Position numbers and translations under genes: made by a program. From Arthrobacter silvisoli (GTDB lineage Bacteria > Actinomycetota > Actinomycetes > Actinomycetales > Micrococcaceae), in the NCBI RefSeq assembly GCF_003369445.1, contig NZ_QRCU01000076.1, positions 84,830-148,829 on the forward strand: 64,000 nucleotides of DNA, read 5' to 3'. Below are positions 17,226-25,416 of the stretch, piece after piece (positions within the stretch are counted from its first letter, which is position 1; each line of letters begins with the position of its first letter). Under the pieces are notes generated by a model. It was not told the DNA's origin. It saw only the letters and a program-made list of their open reading frames with translations, and did not search any database.

Positions 17226-17254
17226 ATCGAAAAATTAGATGAAGCGGCTATGCT
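17226..17254 (+). promoter_or_regulatory. LysR-type box and leaderless promoter
   Basis: ATCGAAAAATTAGAT (17226-17240) is an imperfect dyad with the T-N11-A signature of LysR operators. Fourteen bases on, TATGCT (17249-17254) is a -10 hexamer lying 6 bases before the lysR ATG, the spacing of leaderless actinobacterial mRNAs. The same operator could serve the divergent ridA promoter. Confidence 0.5.
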
Positions 17255-17260
17255 CGTGGA

Positions 17261-18175
17261 ATGGATGTCACGCTCACCCAACTGCGGTACTTCGTCGAGG
17301 CTGCCGCCCAGCTGTCGATGACCGGGGCTTCGGTCCGGCTGAACGTCGCCCAGTCCGCCGTCTCGGCTGCGATCGCGCAGCTGGAACGCCACGTAGGCAC
17401 TCAGTTCTTCATCCGGCAGCGGTCCAAGGGACTGGTCCTCACCCCCGCGGGCGAGCTGTTCCTGCGCGATGCGCAGTCCATCCTGGCCCACGTCGAGGAA
17501 AGCCTCGACCATGCCCGCGGCGAAACGCAAAGCGTTGCCGGGCGCGTCCGCCTGGCTTGCTTCAGCACCCTGGCGCCGTTCCTGCTCCCGGGCATCCTGA
17601 GCAAGCTGCGTGAAGACCACCCGGCCCTCGAAGTGGACGTCATCGAATCCGACACCTCGGGGTGCGTGGCCGCGCTGCTCAGCGGACAGGCCGACCTCGC
17701 CCTCTGCTATGACCTGGACCTCCCCGAGGCGATCGCCACCTCCGTGGTCGACACCGCCCGGCCCTACCTGGCGGTGCCGCCGGACCACAAGCTCGCCGGA
17801 GCAGGCAGCGTGAAGCTCTCGGCGCTGAAGAACGAGCCCTTCGTGCTCCTGGACCTGCCGCACAGCCGCGACCTCATGCTGTCCATCGCCAGACTGGGCG
17901 GCCGCGAGCCGGACATCAGGTTCCGCTCGGCGAGCTACGAAACGGTCCGCACCTTCGTGGCGCGGGGGCTGGGCTATTCGATCCTGCACCAGCGCCCGCA
18001 GCACGGCTTGACCTACGACGGCGGAAAACTGGCCACAGTGGAAATCCAGGACGACGTGCCGGAGCTGAAGACCGTGCTCGCCTACCTGCGGACGCAGCGC
18101 CCCACGGCGCGGGTGCGTGCGGTGGCGCAGGCGGTGCGGCACCAGATCGCCGCGGCGAAGGCGGCTCGCTCTTAG
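17261..18175 (+). CDS. LysR-family transcriptional regulator of the ridA operon
   Basis: 304 residues. N-terminal helix-turn-helix TLTQLRYFVEAAAQLSMTGASVRLNVAQSAVSAAIAQLERHVG (residues 4-46), then effector domain from about residue 90 (GRVRLACFSTLAPFLLPGILSKL). No ribosome site precedes the ATG; a -10-like TATGCT six bases upstream points to a leaderless transcript. It is divergent from ridA-DUF1028-M20-aspartase by 131 bases, the standard arrangement for a LysR activator and its target operon. Confidence 0.9.
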   Translation: MDVTLTQLRYFVEAAAQLSMTGASVRLNVAQSAVSAAIAQLERHVGTQFFIRQRSKGLVLTPAGELFLRDAQSILAHVEESLDHARGETQSVAGRVRLACFSTLAPFLLPGILSKLREDHPALEVDVIESDTSGCVAALLSGQADLALCYDLDLPEAIATSVVDTARPYLAVPPDHKLAGAGSVKLSALKNEPFVLLDLPHSRDLMLSIARLGGREPDIRFRSASYETVRTFVARGLGYSILHQRPQHGLTYDGGKLATVEIQDDVPELKTVLAYLRTQRPTARVRAVAQAVRHQIAAAKAARS

Positions 18176-18188
18176 GTCCCCGGACTGC

Positions 18189-18944
18189 TCAGACGGACTC
18201 CGCCCTGTCCGGGGCGAGGATGCAGAACTCATTGCCCTCGACGTCGGCGAGGACCCGCCAGGACACGTCGTCACCCTGGCCGACATCGGCGTTGCTGGCT
18301 CCCAGGTTCCGCAGCCGCTCCACCTCGGCGTCCAGATCGTCGCCTGCGTAGGGCTTCACGTCGAGATGGACGCGGTTCCACACGGTCTCCGGGCCGTCGG
18401 TACGGAGCAGCTCCAGGTACGGCCCCACGCCGCTGGCCGAACGCAGCCGCGCGTGATCGTCGTCCACCTCGTGCAGCGTCCAGTCCGTGGCCTCGCTCCA
18501 GAACCGGGCCATGGCCCGCGGGTCGGAACAGTTCACCACCACCGTGGCGATCGGCCCGGTGTCCCGGTAGATCTCCCGGGGCTCCAGGACGCAGAACACA
18601 TTGCCTTCGGGATCGGCGAGGACCGTCCACGGGACGTCGCCCTGGCCGATGTCGGCGTGCGTGGCGCCGAGTTCCAGGAGGCGCGCCACCAACTCGTCCT
18701 TGTGGGCCGCGGAGGTGGTGGCGAGATCGAGGTGGGCGCGGTACTTCACCGTTTCGGGATCCGGCACGGCCACCACATCGATGCAGACGGCGGTGGGGTC
18801 CGGCCAGTTGAAGCCCAGGGGTTCAACGTTGGTCACCCCGGGTCCTTCGCTGGAAACACCCCAGCCAAGCGCGTCGGCCCAGAAGCGGCCAAGAGCCTCG
18901 TCATCCCGGGCCTTGAAATTCACCTGAACAAGTCGCAGAGCCAT
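18189..18944 (-). CDS. Two-domain VOC (glyoxalase-like) protein
   Basis: 251 residues from the ATG at 18944; in-frame codons further upstream read through non-coding sequence. Two tandem Glyoxalase_6-type modules are visible: residues about 1-122 (VNFKARDDEALGRFWADALGW ... WTVLADPEGNVFCVLEP) and about 128-248 (VVNCSDPRAMARFWSEATDWTLHE ... WRVLADVEGNEFCILAP). The repeated H-x-D (AHLDLA, VHLDVK) and EF/VF-C-x-LxP endings mark the strands around the shared pocket. Such proteins are often resistance or small-molecule-binding proteins; no ligand can be inferred. It converges with the LysR gene. Confidence 0.8.
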   Translation of the reverse strand: MALRLVQVNFKARDDEALGRFWADALGWGVSSEGPGVTNVEPLGFNWPDPTAVCIDVVAVPDPETVKYRAHLDLATTSAAHKDELVARLLELGATHADIGQGDVPWTVLADPEGNVFCVLEPREIYRDTGPIATVVVNCSDPRAMARFWSEATDWTLHEVDDDHARLRSASGVGPYLELLRTDGPETVWNRVHLDVKPYAGDDLDAEVERLRNLGASNADVGQGDDVSWRVLADVEGNEFCILAPDRAESV

Positions 18945-18993
18945 AGTGCCCGAGCCTACAACCCGCGCATTGGCCGGTACAGGAGGCGCGCGC

Positions 18994-19608
18994 CTAGTCT
19001 GACTCCCGCTCCGTCTGCAGGGAAAGCCGTGCCAGCGCACGCTCCATGAGGTGCCGCTGCCGGGAGCCCGTGACGGTGTCCGGGTCCAGCATCGAGGTCA
19101 CGTGCAGGCCCATCATGATGTTCAGCAGCTCATCGGCAACCGCGTCCGGATCGGCCAAAGGCGCGCATTCGCCGTCGTGCTCGGCCTGCGCGAGGAAGTC
19201 CATCACCAGGCCGCGCCAGTGCAGCAGCGCCTCCCGGCCGACGGCGCGCAGGGCGTCCTCCGTCTGGGCCCGCTGCCAGAAAGACACGGCAACGCGTGCT
19301 TCGACGACCGTCAGCGGGTCCGCCGGGATGATCTCCAGGCACATGCTCCGCAAGGCGGCGAGGCCGCGGCGGCCGGCAGTGCCCGCGGCGATCCGCTCGT
19401 TGGTGCGTTCGCAGATCAGTTCATAGGACGCCAGGAGCAGCGCGTCCTTGTTGGGGAAATAGTGGGCCAGCACGCCGGGCGCGGCGTATCCGCATTCCCG
19501 GGCGATGTCGCGCATGCTGGCGTTTTCGATGCCCTGCCCGGCAATCAGCCGCCACGTGGTCTCGATGATCGAGCGGCGGCGTTCCTGGTGGTCGACCAAG
19601 CGGGGCAT
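18994..19608 (-). CDS. TetR-family regulator (BetI-like)
   Basis: 204 residues from the ATG at 19608, which has AAAGGAG 6 bases upstream. The N-terminal helix-turn-helix reads RRRSIIETTWRLIAGQGIENASMRDIARECGYAAPGVLAHYFPNKDALLLASYE (residues about 9-62), close to BetI. The C-terminal domain has the BetI-type VSFWQRAQTEDALRAV and ADELLNIMMGLHVTSMLDPDTV. The copper amine oxidase lies 88 bases further, on the same strand and upstream in transcription order, so this regulator may control amine use. A good operator candidate is the GTACAAC/GTTCAAC pair at about 21713-21727 before the oxidase gene. Confidence 0.85.
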   Translation of the reverse strand: MPRLVDHQERRRSIIETTWRLIAGQGIENASMRDIARECGYAAPGVLAHYFPNKDALLLASYELICERTNERIAAGTAGRRGLAALRSMCLEIIPADPLTVVEARVAVSFWQRAQTEDALRAVGREALLHWRGLVMDFLAQAEHDGECAPLADPDAVADELLNIMMGLHVTSMLDPDTVTGSRQRHLMERALARLSLQTERESD

Positions 19609-19696
19609 GCTGCTCCTTTCGGGACTCCGGAGCCCTACGATTCCGGGACGTGGACGGGCGACGGCGGCCGGGAGGTGCCCGGCCGTCGTCACCTTA

Positions 19697-21685
19697 TCAG
19701 TGGCAGTGCTTCGGGGCGTCCGTTGTGGTGGCGCAGTGTCCAACGGACGACGGCGGCACGTTGAGCGTGGGGTTCGCGTCGAAGAAGCCGTGCGGCTTCA
19801 GTGTGAAGCCAGTGGTGTCCACTGGCATGATGGGCCAGTCCTCCGGGCGGGGGAAGTGGGTCAGGCCGAAGGAGTGCCACACCACCAGGTCCTGGCCGTC
19901 GATGTCGCGGTCCTGCGCCACGTAGGCCGGCAGGCCGGCGCCGCCCGGGTGCTGGTTGACGAAGTCGCCCGCTGCGTAGAGCTCGTCCCCGGCATGCCGG
20001 GTGACCCAGAGATGGTGCCGGGCAAACGCTGCACGGGAGGCGATCGAGGAATCATCGGCCATGGCCAGTGTGGGCTGCCCTTCGGGGTAGAGGGTGTAGC
20101 CCACGGGGTGCCCGAGCTGGTTCAGCGACTCCGGATTGCTGATGTGCCAGGTGCGGCCCTTGCTGCCGTCGGCGTCGCGCACGGCCTCGGATTCGCGGGC
20201 CAGCAGGGTCCGCTTCTGGGTGAAGGCGTTGCCGTGCGGGTTCCCGGGTCCCTTCGGGAGGCGCACGAGGTCAAGTTCCTCCACCCGGTTCGTGTCGCCG
20301 TCGAGCATCATGTCCAGGCGGGCGCTGAAAAGGTGCTGGTGGTACGGCGCGCCCAGGCCGGGGGCGATCTCCGAGGCGTAGGCGTACGCGTTGTCCGGCA
20401 GGGCCGCGGTGAACACGATGCCGGTGGCCTTGGCCTCGAATTCGATGGTGCCGTCCAGGTAGAGGTACCAGTAGAAGCCGTAGTCGTAGTTGCCCACCGT
20501 GGTGAAGAAGGACACCACCAGGCGGCGATTGCGGCGCACCTCGTTGGAGCCGGCCCATTCGTCCGTGTGCTTCCACAGGATGCCGGCGTCCTCTTCGTGG
20601 ATGCAGATGCCGTTCTCGATGGTGCGCGGGTTGCCGAAGTCGTCGGCCACCACGGGGGACAGGTAGGTGATCTCGCCCAGGCAGTCGCAGCCGAGCTTGA
20701 GCTGGTTCGCGTCCCGGCCCACCAGGTATTCGCCAGAGTCGAAGTAGTTCTGCCAGCTCCGGTAGGGGGACGGGTCGCCGTACGGGACCACCATTTCGGA
20801 GATCGACGCGCGGTGCACCAGCGGGCGGCGGCGGCCGGCGTGCGTGTGGTGGAGCTGGTGCAGCACCAGGCCTTCCCGGGCGTCGAAGCCGACCCGAAGG
20901 TCCCAGCCCGCCCAGGAAAGGTGGTTGCCGTCCAAGGTGAAGCTCGGGCCCTCGGGTTGGGTGATCTCGATCGGCTTCAGGTCGGTGCGGAGTTCGCCGC
21001 GGATGGCAGGCTCGGTGTAGTTTCCGCTGACCTCCGGGACCGGCACGGGGCCGTCGTCGATCAGGCGGTCCACGCGGCGGTTCTCCACGTCGACGAACGC
21101 CACGAGGCCGTCGATCGGGTGCGCCCAGGCATGGTCTCCCGGGTGGTCCTGCCGGAAGCCCAGGCCGCGGAGCAGGCGTTTGCCCTCCTCGTTGTCGTAC
21201 TCGAAGACGCCCGCCGAGAGCGGCGCGACGCGTACCTGTTCCGGGGTCAGGCCGCGGTCCGCCAGGGCGGCCTTCCATTGCGGGTCCGCGGCGAGGATGT
21301 CTTCGATGATGCCGAATTCTTCGATCAGCACGGGCAGTTGGCCGTCGACGGCGGGATCCAGCTCACGCTGTTCCAGGACTTCTCCGGCGGCCAGGGACAG
21401 CCGGACATCGAGTGAGCGGGACAATGCGGCGTCCCAGAGCATTGCCCGGACCGTGCGGTCCGGGGCGGCTGTGTCCGGGAACCGGGCGTCCACGTCTGCG
21501 TACAGGGCGGATTTCGGCGGCTCCACCAGGCCGAGGTACGCAAAGCGGGTGGTGTCGGCCACCAGGCCGGCGTCCGCCAGGATCCGGCGGGCCTCATGGA
21601 TTTCCCGGGCCGAGAGCTGCTCCAACGGGTGCTGGGCCACAGCGGGCTGGGCCACCGCGAGCAGGGGGGTCGTCTGAAGGGTCAT
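19697..21685 (-). CDS. Copper-containing primary amine oxidase (topaquinone enzyme)
   Basis: 662 residues from the ATG at 21685. Oxidises primary amines to aldehyde, ammonia and hydrogen peroxide. The topaquinone precursor is Tyr400 in the TTVGNYDYGFYW motif; copper ligands are His449 and His451 (YHQHLFS) and His610 (THFPRPEDW). The catalytic-base region YVDNENRRV-like FVDVENRRVDRL is present. N-terminal domains N2/N3 precede (HPLEQLSAREIHEARRIL). Length and motifs match Arthrobacter phenylethylamine/histamine oxidases. The aldehyde dehydrogenase lies on the opposite strand beyond a small membrane protein and would consume the aldehyde. Which amine is preferred cannot be told. Confidence 0.95.
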   Translation of the reverse strand: MTLQTTPLLAVAQPAVAQHPLEQLSAREIHEARRILADAGLVADTTRFAYLGLVEPPKSALYADVDARFPDTAAPDRTVRAMLWDAALSRSLDVRLSLAAGEVLEQRELDPAVDGQLPVLIEEFGIIEDILAADPQWKAALADRGLTPEQVRVAPLSAGVFEYDNEEGKRLLRGLGFRQDHPGDHAWAHPIDGLVAFVDVENRRVDRLIDDGPVPVPEVSGNYTEPAIRGELRTDLKPIEITQPEGPSFTLDGNHLSWAGWDLRVGFDAREGLVLHQLHHTHAGRRRPLVHRASISEMVVPYGDPSPYRSWQNYFDSGEYLVGRDANQLKLGCDCLGEITYLSPVVADDFGNPRTIENGICIHEEDAGILWKHTDEWAGSNEVRRNRRLVVSFFTTVGNYDYGFYWYLYLDGTIEFEAKATGIVFTAALPDNAYAYASEIAPGLGAPYHQHLFSARLDMMLDGDTNRVEELDLVRLPKGPGNPHGNAFTQKRTLLARESEAVRDADGSKGRTWHISNPESLNQLGHPVGYTLYPEGQPTLAMADDSSIASRAAFARHHLWVTRHAGDELYAAGDFVNQHPGGAGLPAYVAQDRDIDGQDLVVWHSFGLTHFPRPEDWPIMPVDTTGFTLKPHGFFDANPTLNVPPSSVGHCATTTDAPKHCH

Positions 21686-21805
21686 GGCACTTCCTGAAGT
21701 CTGGTTTTGATGGTACAACTGTTCAACCAACGCTTTGATGTTAGCCACCTCACAGCCCCGGCGTAAAGTCCCCCGACTGATCGGCGCCGGGCAGGCAGGA
21801 AATCC

Positions 21806-22297
21806 ATGAACCACACTGCAGTACCTCCCGCAGCGCGCACCGGGCCCGCCCGGATCCGCGCCCGCCTGCGCGGCTGGAGGAGTGAGGGGATCCGCGCCCG
21901 GATTCCGGCGGGCATCGTGGGGGTATCCGTGGGTGCCGGGAGCGCAGCGCACGTGGCGGCCGCGCTGTCCGCGCCCGCCGGAGCCATGGCCTGGCTGATG
22001 GCGGCGATGGGTGCGGCCTGCCTCGCCTGTGCTTCGCCGATGGCCGCCCGGCCGGTCTGCGCCGGGCGGGTTGCCAAACATCTGCTCGCCATGAGCGCCG
22101 CGATGATCCTCATCCACCTGGTCCTGCTGCTTTCACCCGGCGCGGGTGGCCACCACGGCGCGGCTGGAGCCGCACTGCCGGGCCATGCGGGATCCATGCT
22201 TGTCCTCATCGGCGTCGAACTGGCCTGCCTGATGGGCGCCTCCGTGGCGCTCCGCCTGCACCGCCGTCCCGAACGACACTCCAAGAAGCAACCCTGA
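21806..22297 (+). CDS. Hypothetical four-helix membrane protein
   Basis: 163 residues. An arginine-rich N-terminus (ARTGPARIRARLRGWRSEGIRARI) precedes membrane segments at about residues 32-55, 58-80, 90-112 and 128-152; a histidine/glycine loop (SPGAGGHHGAAG) lies between the last two. AGGAAA stands 6 bases before the ATG. It is 34 bases upstream of the aldehyde dehydrogenase and probably in its operon. A 14-base duplication (AGAAGCAACCCTGA at 22284 and 22302) spans its stop codon. I do not recognise the family. Confidence 0.6.
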   Translation: MNHTAVPPAARTGPARIRARLRGWRSEGIRARIPAGIVGVSVGAGSAAHVAAALSAPAGAMAWLMAAMGAACLACASPMAARPVCAGRVAKHLLAMSAAMILIHLVLLLSPGAGGHHGAAGAALPGHAGSMLVLIGVELACLMGASVALRLHRRPERHSKKQP

Positions 22298-22331
22298 ACG
22301 CAGAAGCAACCCTGACAACCAAGGAGCAACC

Positions 22332-23816
22332 ATGAACACCACGCTTTCCCTCGACTGGCAGGACCGGGCGGACTCCCTCGCGATCGACGGCCGCGCCTTC
22401 GTGGACGGGCGCCGCGTCACCGGCGGACAGCCGCCGCGCACCACGGTCAGCCCGGTAGACGGCCGGGTCCTGGCTGAGCTCACCGCGTGCACCGCCGCCG
22501 ACGTCGACCGTGCTGTTGCCGCCGCACGGCACTCCTTCCCGGCCTGGTCGCGGGTAGGGGCCGAAGCCCGGAAGGGCGTGCTGCTGGAACTCGCCGCGCT
22601 CATGGAACGACACGCCAACGAGCTCGCGCTGCTGGAAACCCTGGACAGCGGCAAGCCGATCCTGCAGACCACAACGGTGGACGTCCCGGGAGCCATTTCC
22701 ACCCTGCGCTGGTACGCGGAAGCCGCCGACAAGCAGGCCGGGGACATGCCGGCGGTGCCCCCGGGAGCCACGGCGCTCGTCACGCGCGAACCGCTGGGCG
22801 TGGTCGCTGCCATCGTGCCGTGGAATTTCCCGCTGGAAATCGCCGTCTGGAAACTCGCCCCCGCGCTGGCGGCCGGCAACACCCTCGTCCTCAAGCCTGC
22901 CGAGCAGACCTCCCTGAGTGTGCTGCGGCTGGCCGAGCTGGCCGCCGAGGCCGGTCTCCCGGACGGCGTGCTGAACGTCGTCACCGGTTCCGGCCGCGAG
23001 GTGGGCGCCGCGCTGGCGCATCACATGGACGTCGCCGCACTCGCATTCACAGGTTCCACCGCCGTCTCCCGGACCCTGCTCGAAGCGTCCGGGCGCAGCA
23101 ACCTCAAGCGGCTGAGCCTCGAAGCCGGCGGCAAGAGCTCCAACATCATCTTCGCGGACACCGAAGATCTCGCCGCCGCTGCCGCCAAGGCTGCCTTCGG
23201 GGCGTATTACAACCAGGGGCAGGTGTGCTCGGCGAACTCCCGGATCCTGGTCCAGCGGGAGGTCCGCGACGAGTTCGCGGCCCTGCTCACCGCGGCCGCG
23301 GCCGGCTACGCGCCGGCGGACCCGCTCGCGGGACTGGACGGCAACGGTGCGTTGATCAGCAGCATGCACGCCGACGACGTCGAACGCTGGATCGTGCGCG
23401 GGCGCACCGAGGGTGAGGTGCTTTTCGGCGGCGAGCGCCGGGAGATCCGCGGTTCCGACGCGTACCTGGAGCCCACCCTGCTGGGCGGGCTGCCGGCGGA
23501 CCACGACGTCCACCGGGAAGAGATCTTCGGGCCGGTGGCCGTGCTGCAGGCCTTCGACACGGAAGAAGAGGCGGTGCGGCTGGCCAATGCCACCGACTAC
23601 GGCCTGGCCGCCTCCGTATGGACCTCGAGCCTCTCGCGCGCGCACCGGGTGGCGGGGGAGCTGCTCGCCGGCACGGTCTCGGTGAACACCGTGGACGCCC
23701 TGGGCAACACCACGCCGTTTGGTGGCTTCAAGCAGTCCGGCTTCGGGCGCGACCTGTCCCTGCACGCCTTCGACAACTACACGGCGCCCAAGACGACGTG
23801 GATCCAATTCGGCTGA
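22332..23816 (+). CDS. NAD(P)+-dependent aldehyde dehydrogenase
   Basis: 494 residues, full length for the ALDH superfamily. VPWNFPLE is the coenzyme-binding loop; the general base is Glu264 in LEAGGK (usual form ELGGK), and the nucleophile is Cys299 in NQGQVCSANS. The EIFGPV and NPFGG-type (TTPFGGFKQSGFGRD) C-terminal motifs are intact. The closest pattern by eye is the gamma-glutamyl-aminobutyraldehyde / aminoaldehyde dehydrogenase group. It sits next to a divergent amine oxidase, so it most likely oxidises the aldehyde made there. AAGGAG precedes the ATG. Confidence 0.92.
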   Translation: MNTTLSLDWQDRADSLAIDGRAFVDGRRVTGGQPPRTTVSPVDGRVLAELTACTAADVDRAVAAARHSFPAWSRVGAEARKGVLLELAALMERHANELALLETLDSGKPILQTTTVDVPGAISTLRWYAEAADKQAGDMPAVPPGATALVTREPLGVVAAIVPWNFPLEIAVWKLAPALAAGNTLVLKPAEQTSLSVLRLAELAAEAGLPDGVLNVVTGSGREVGAALAHHMDVAALAFTGSTAVSRTLLEASGRSNLKRLSLEAGGKSSNIIFADTEDLAAAAAKAAFGAYYNQGQVCSANSRILVQREVRDEFAALLTAAAAGYAPADPLAGLDGNGALISSMHADDVERWIVRGRTEGEVLFGGERREIRGSDAYLEPTLLGGLPADHDVHREEIFGPVAVLQAFDTEEEAVRLANATDYGLAASVWTSSLSRAHRVAGELLAGTVSVNTVDALGNTTPFGGFKQSGFGRDLSLHAFDNYTAPKTTWIQFG

Positions 23817-23858
23817 GTACATCGGAATTAGCGATGATCCGCATCGACTTTACCTTGT

Positions 23859-23887
23859 TTACGTGATGCAGCTCACGCTTCTACGCT
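23859..23887 (+). promoter_or_regulatory. Possible promoter for the NCS1 permease operon
   Basis: TTTACG (23859-23864) and TACGCT (23882-23887) are separated by 17 bases. Transcription from here would include the 23905-23941 hairpin in its leader. Only sequence resemblance supports it. Confidence 0.3.
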
Positions 23888-23904
23888 GGTCTGACAGCAG
23901 ACGA

Positions 23905-23941
23905 GGCCGGCCCCGCGGGGAACCCAGGGGAGGGGCCGGCC
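23905..23941 (+). terminator. Hairpin between aldehyde dehydrogenase and NCS1 permease
   Basis: GGCCGGCCCC (23905-23914) pairs with GGGGCCGGCC (23932-23941). A pyrimidine stretch ending in CCCCCTTTTTCC follows about 20 bases on. It may end the aldehyde dehydrogenase transcript, or act as an attenuator if transcription of the permease starts upstream. Confidence 0.55.
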
Positions 23942-23988
23942 GGCAATCTGCAAAGCATCCTCCCCCTTTTTCCTAAGGACTGCCTTCC

Positions 23989-25416
23989 ATGAAAACGATG
24001 CTCCTCCGTTCACGGCTTTTCGACATCGAACAGGAATCCATTGCCCCCATCCCCGAGGAAGCGCGGCACGGCCGTTCCCGGGAACTCTTCACCATCTGGT
24101 TCGGCATGAACATGACGCCCCTGACCGTGGTGACCGGCGCGACCGCCACCACGCTGTTGGGCCTCCCCATGGCGGGCGCGCTGCTCGCCATCCTGTTGGG
24201 CCACGCCTTGGGCGGCATCGGGATGGCCCTGCACGCCGCCCAGGGACCGCAGCTGGGAGTGCCGCAGATGCTCCAGGCCCGCGGCCAGTTCGGCTCCCGC
24301 GGTGCAAGCCTCATTGTCCTGGTGGCGATCCTGATGTTCGTCGGGTATTTCTCCTCGAACCTCATCGTGTCCTCGGACTCCATCACGGCTCTGCTGCCCG
24401 AAGCCAACGGTACCGGCATGATCATCGGCTGCGCCGTGCTGAGCTTCGTCATTGCGGCCTTCGGCTACAACCTGGTCCGCAAGGTCACGGAACTGGGGGC
24501 GTACATGGTCGGGGCCCTCGTGCTGGTTTCCTTCGTCGCACTTTTCGCCGGCGGCGACTTCTGGGCACAGATGAACCACGGCGAATTCACCTGGACGGGC
24601 TTCCTGGCCATGCTGGCGATCGGCATCGTCTGGCAGCTGACGTACGCGCCCTATGTGTCGGACTATTCCCGCTACATGCCCGCCAAAACAGGCACCACGG
24701 GCGCTTTCTGGGGTACGTACTTGGGCTGCGTCCTCTCCAGCGCCCTGCTGATGATCCTCGGTTCCGGGGTCGGGATCGCAGTAGCGGGTGCTGACACCAT
24801 GACCGGGCTCAACGGCATCCTCGGCCCGGTGCTCGGCGCCGTCGTGCTGGTGGGCTTCGCGTTCGTGGCCGCCGCCGGAAACTCCGTGAACGCCTACTGC
24901 AGCGCGCTGTGTGCCTTGACGTTCGTGGAGACTTTCTTCAGCGGGTGGCGCCCGGGAGCCAGGGCCCGTCTGGTCACGTCCCTGGTGCTCCACGTGCTGG
25001 GCGTAGGCCTGGCGCTCGCCGCAGCCACGAGCTTCGCCTCGTCCTACTTCAGCTTCCTCAGCGTGCTGCTCTACGTCCTGATCCCGTGGTCCGCCGTCAA
25101 CCTGGTGGACTACTACGTAATCCGGCACGGCTCATACGCGGTGGATGAGTTCTACGCCCCCGACGGCGGCCGTTACGGGCGGTGGAACGCAGGATCCCTG
25201 ATCGTCTTCGCCATCGGCGTCCTCGCCCAGGTCCCGTTCATGGCAACACCCTTCTACACCGGAGCCGTGGCCGAGGCCATGGGCGGGATCGACATCGCCT
25301 GGCTGGTGGGACTCTCCGTGAGCGCCCTCGCCTACATCGCGATCGCCCGCACCGCCCCCGCCCTGGTGCGGCTCAACCCCGGCTCCATCACCACCCACGC
25401 GAAAGTGGCACCATGA
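23989..25416 (+). CDS. NCS1-family nucleobase/hydantoin-type permease
   Basis: 475 residues with about 12 membrane segments. The N-terminal SIAPIPEEARHGRSRELFTIWFGMNMTPLTVVTGA is the NCS1 signature (the PxxR and NM-type pattern of transmembrane helix 1), and SDYSRYMPAKTG and YYVIRHGSYAVDEFY are further family landmarks. The cargo is a cation-coupled nucleobase, hydantoin, allantoin or thiamine-like compound. Its stop overlaps the start of a YtcJ-type amidohydrolase (ATGA), so the permease most likely imports that enzyme's substrate, a cyclic or linear amide. Confidence 0.9.
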   Translation: MKTMLLRSRLFDIEQESIAPIPEEARHGRSRELFTIWFGMNMTPLTVVTGATATTLLGLPMAGALLAILLGHALGGIGMALHAAQGPQLGVPQMLQARGQFGSRGASLIVLVAILMFVGYFSSNLIVSSDSITALLPEANGTGMIIGCAVLSFVIAAFGYNLVRKVTELGAYMVGALVLVSFVALFAGGDFWAQMNHGEFTWTGFLAMLAIGIVWQLTYAPYVSDYSRYMPAKTGTTGAFWGTYLGCVLSSALLMILGSGVGIAVAGADTMTGLNGILGPVLGAVVLVGFAFVAAAGNSVNAYCSALCALTFVETFFSGWRPGARARLVTSLVLHVLGVGLALAAATSFASSYFSFLSVLLYVLIPWSAVNLVDYYVIRHGSYAVDEFYAPDGGRYGRWNAGSLIVFAIGVLAQVPFMATPFYTGAVAEAMGGIDIAWLVGLSVSALAYIAIARTAPALVRLNPGSITTHAKVAP

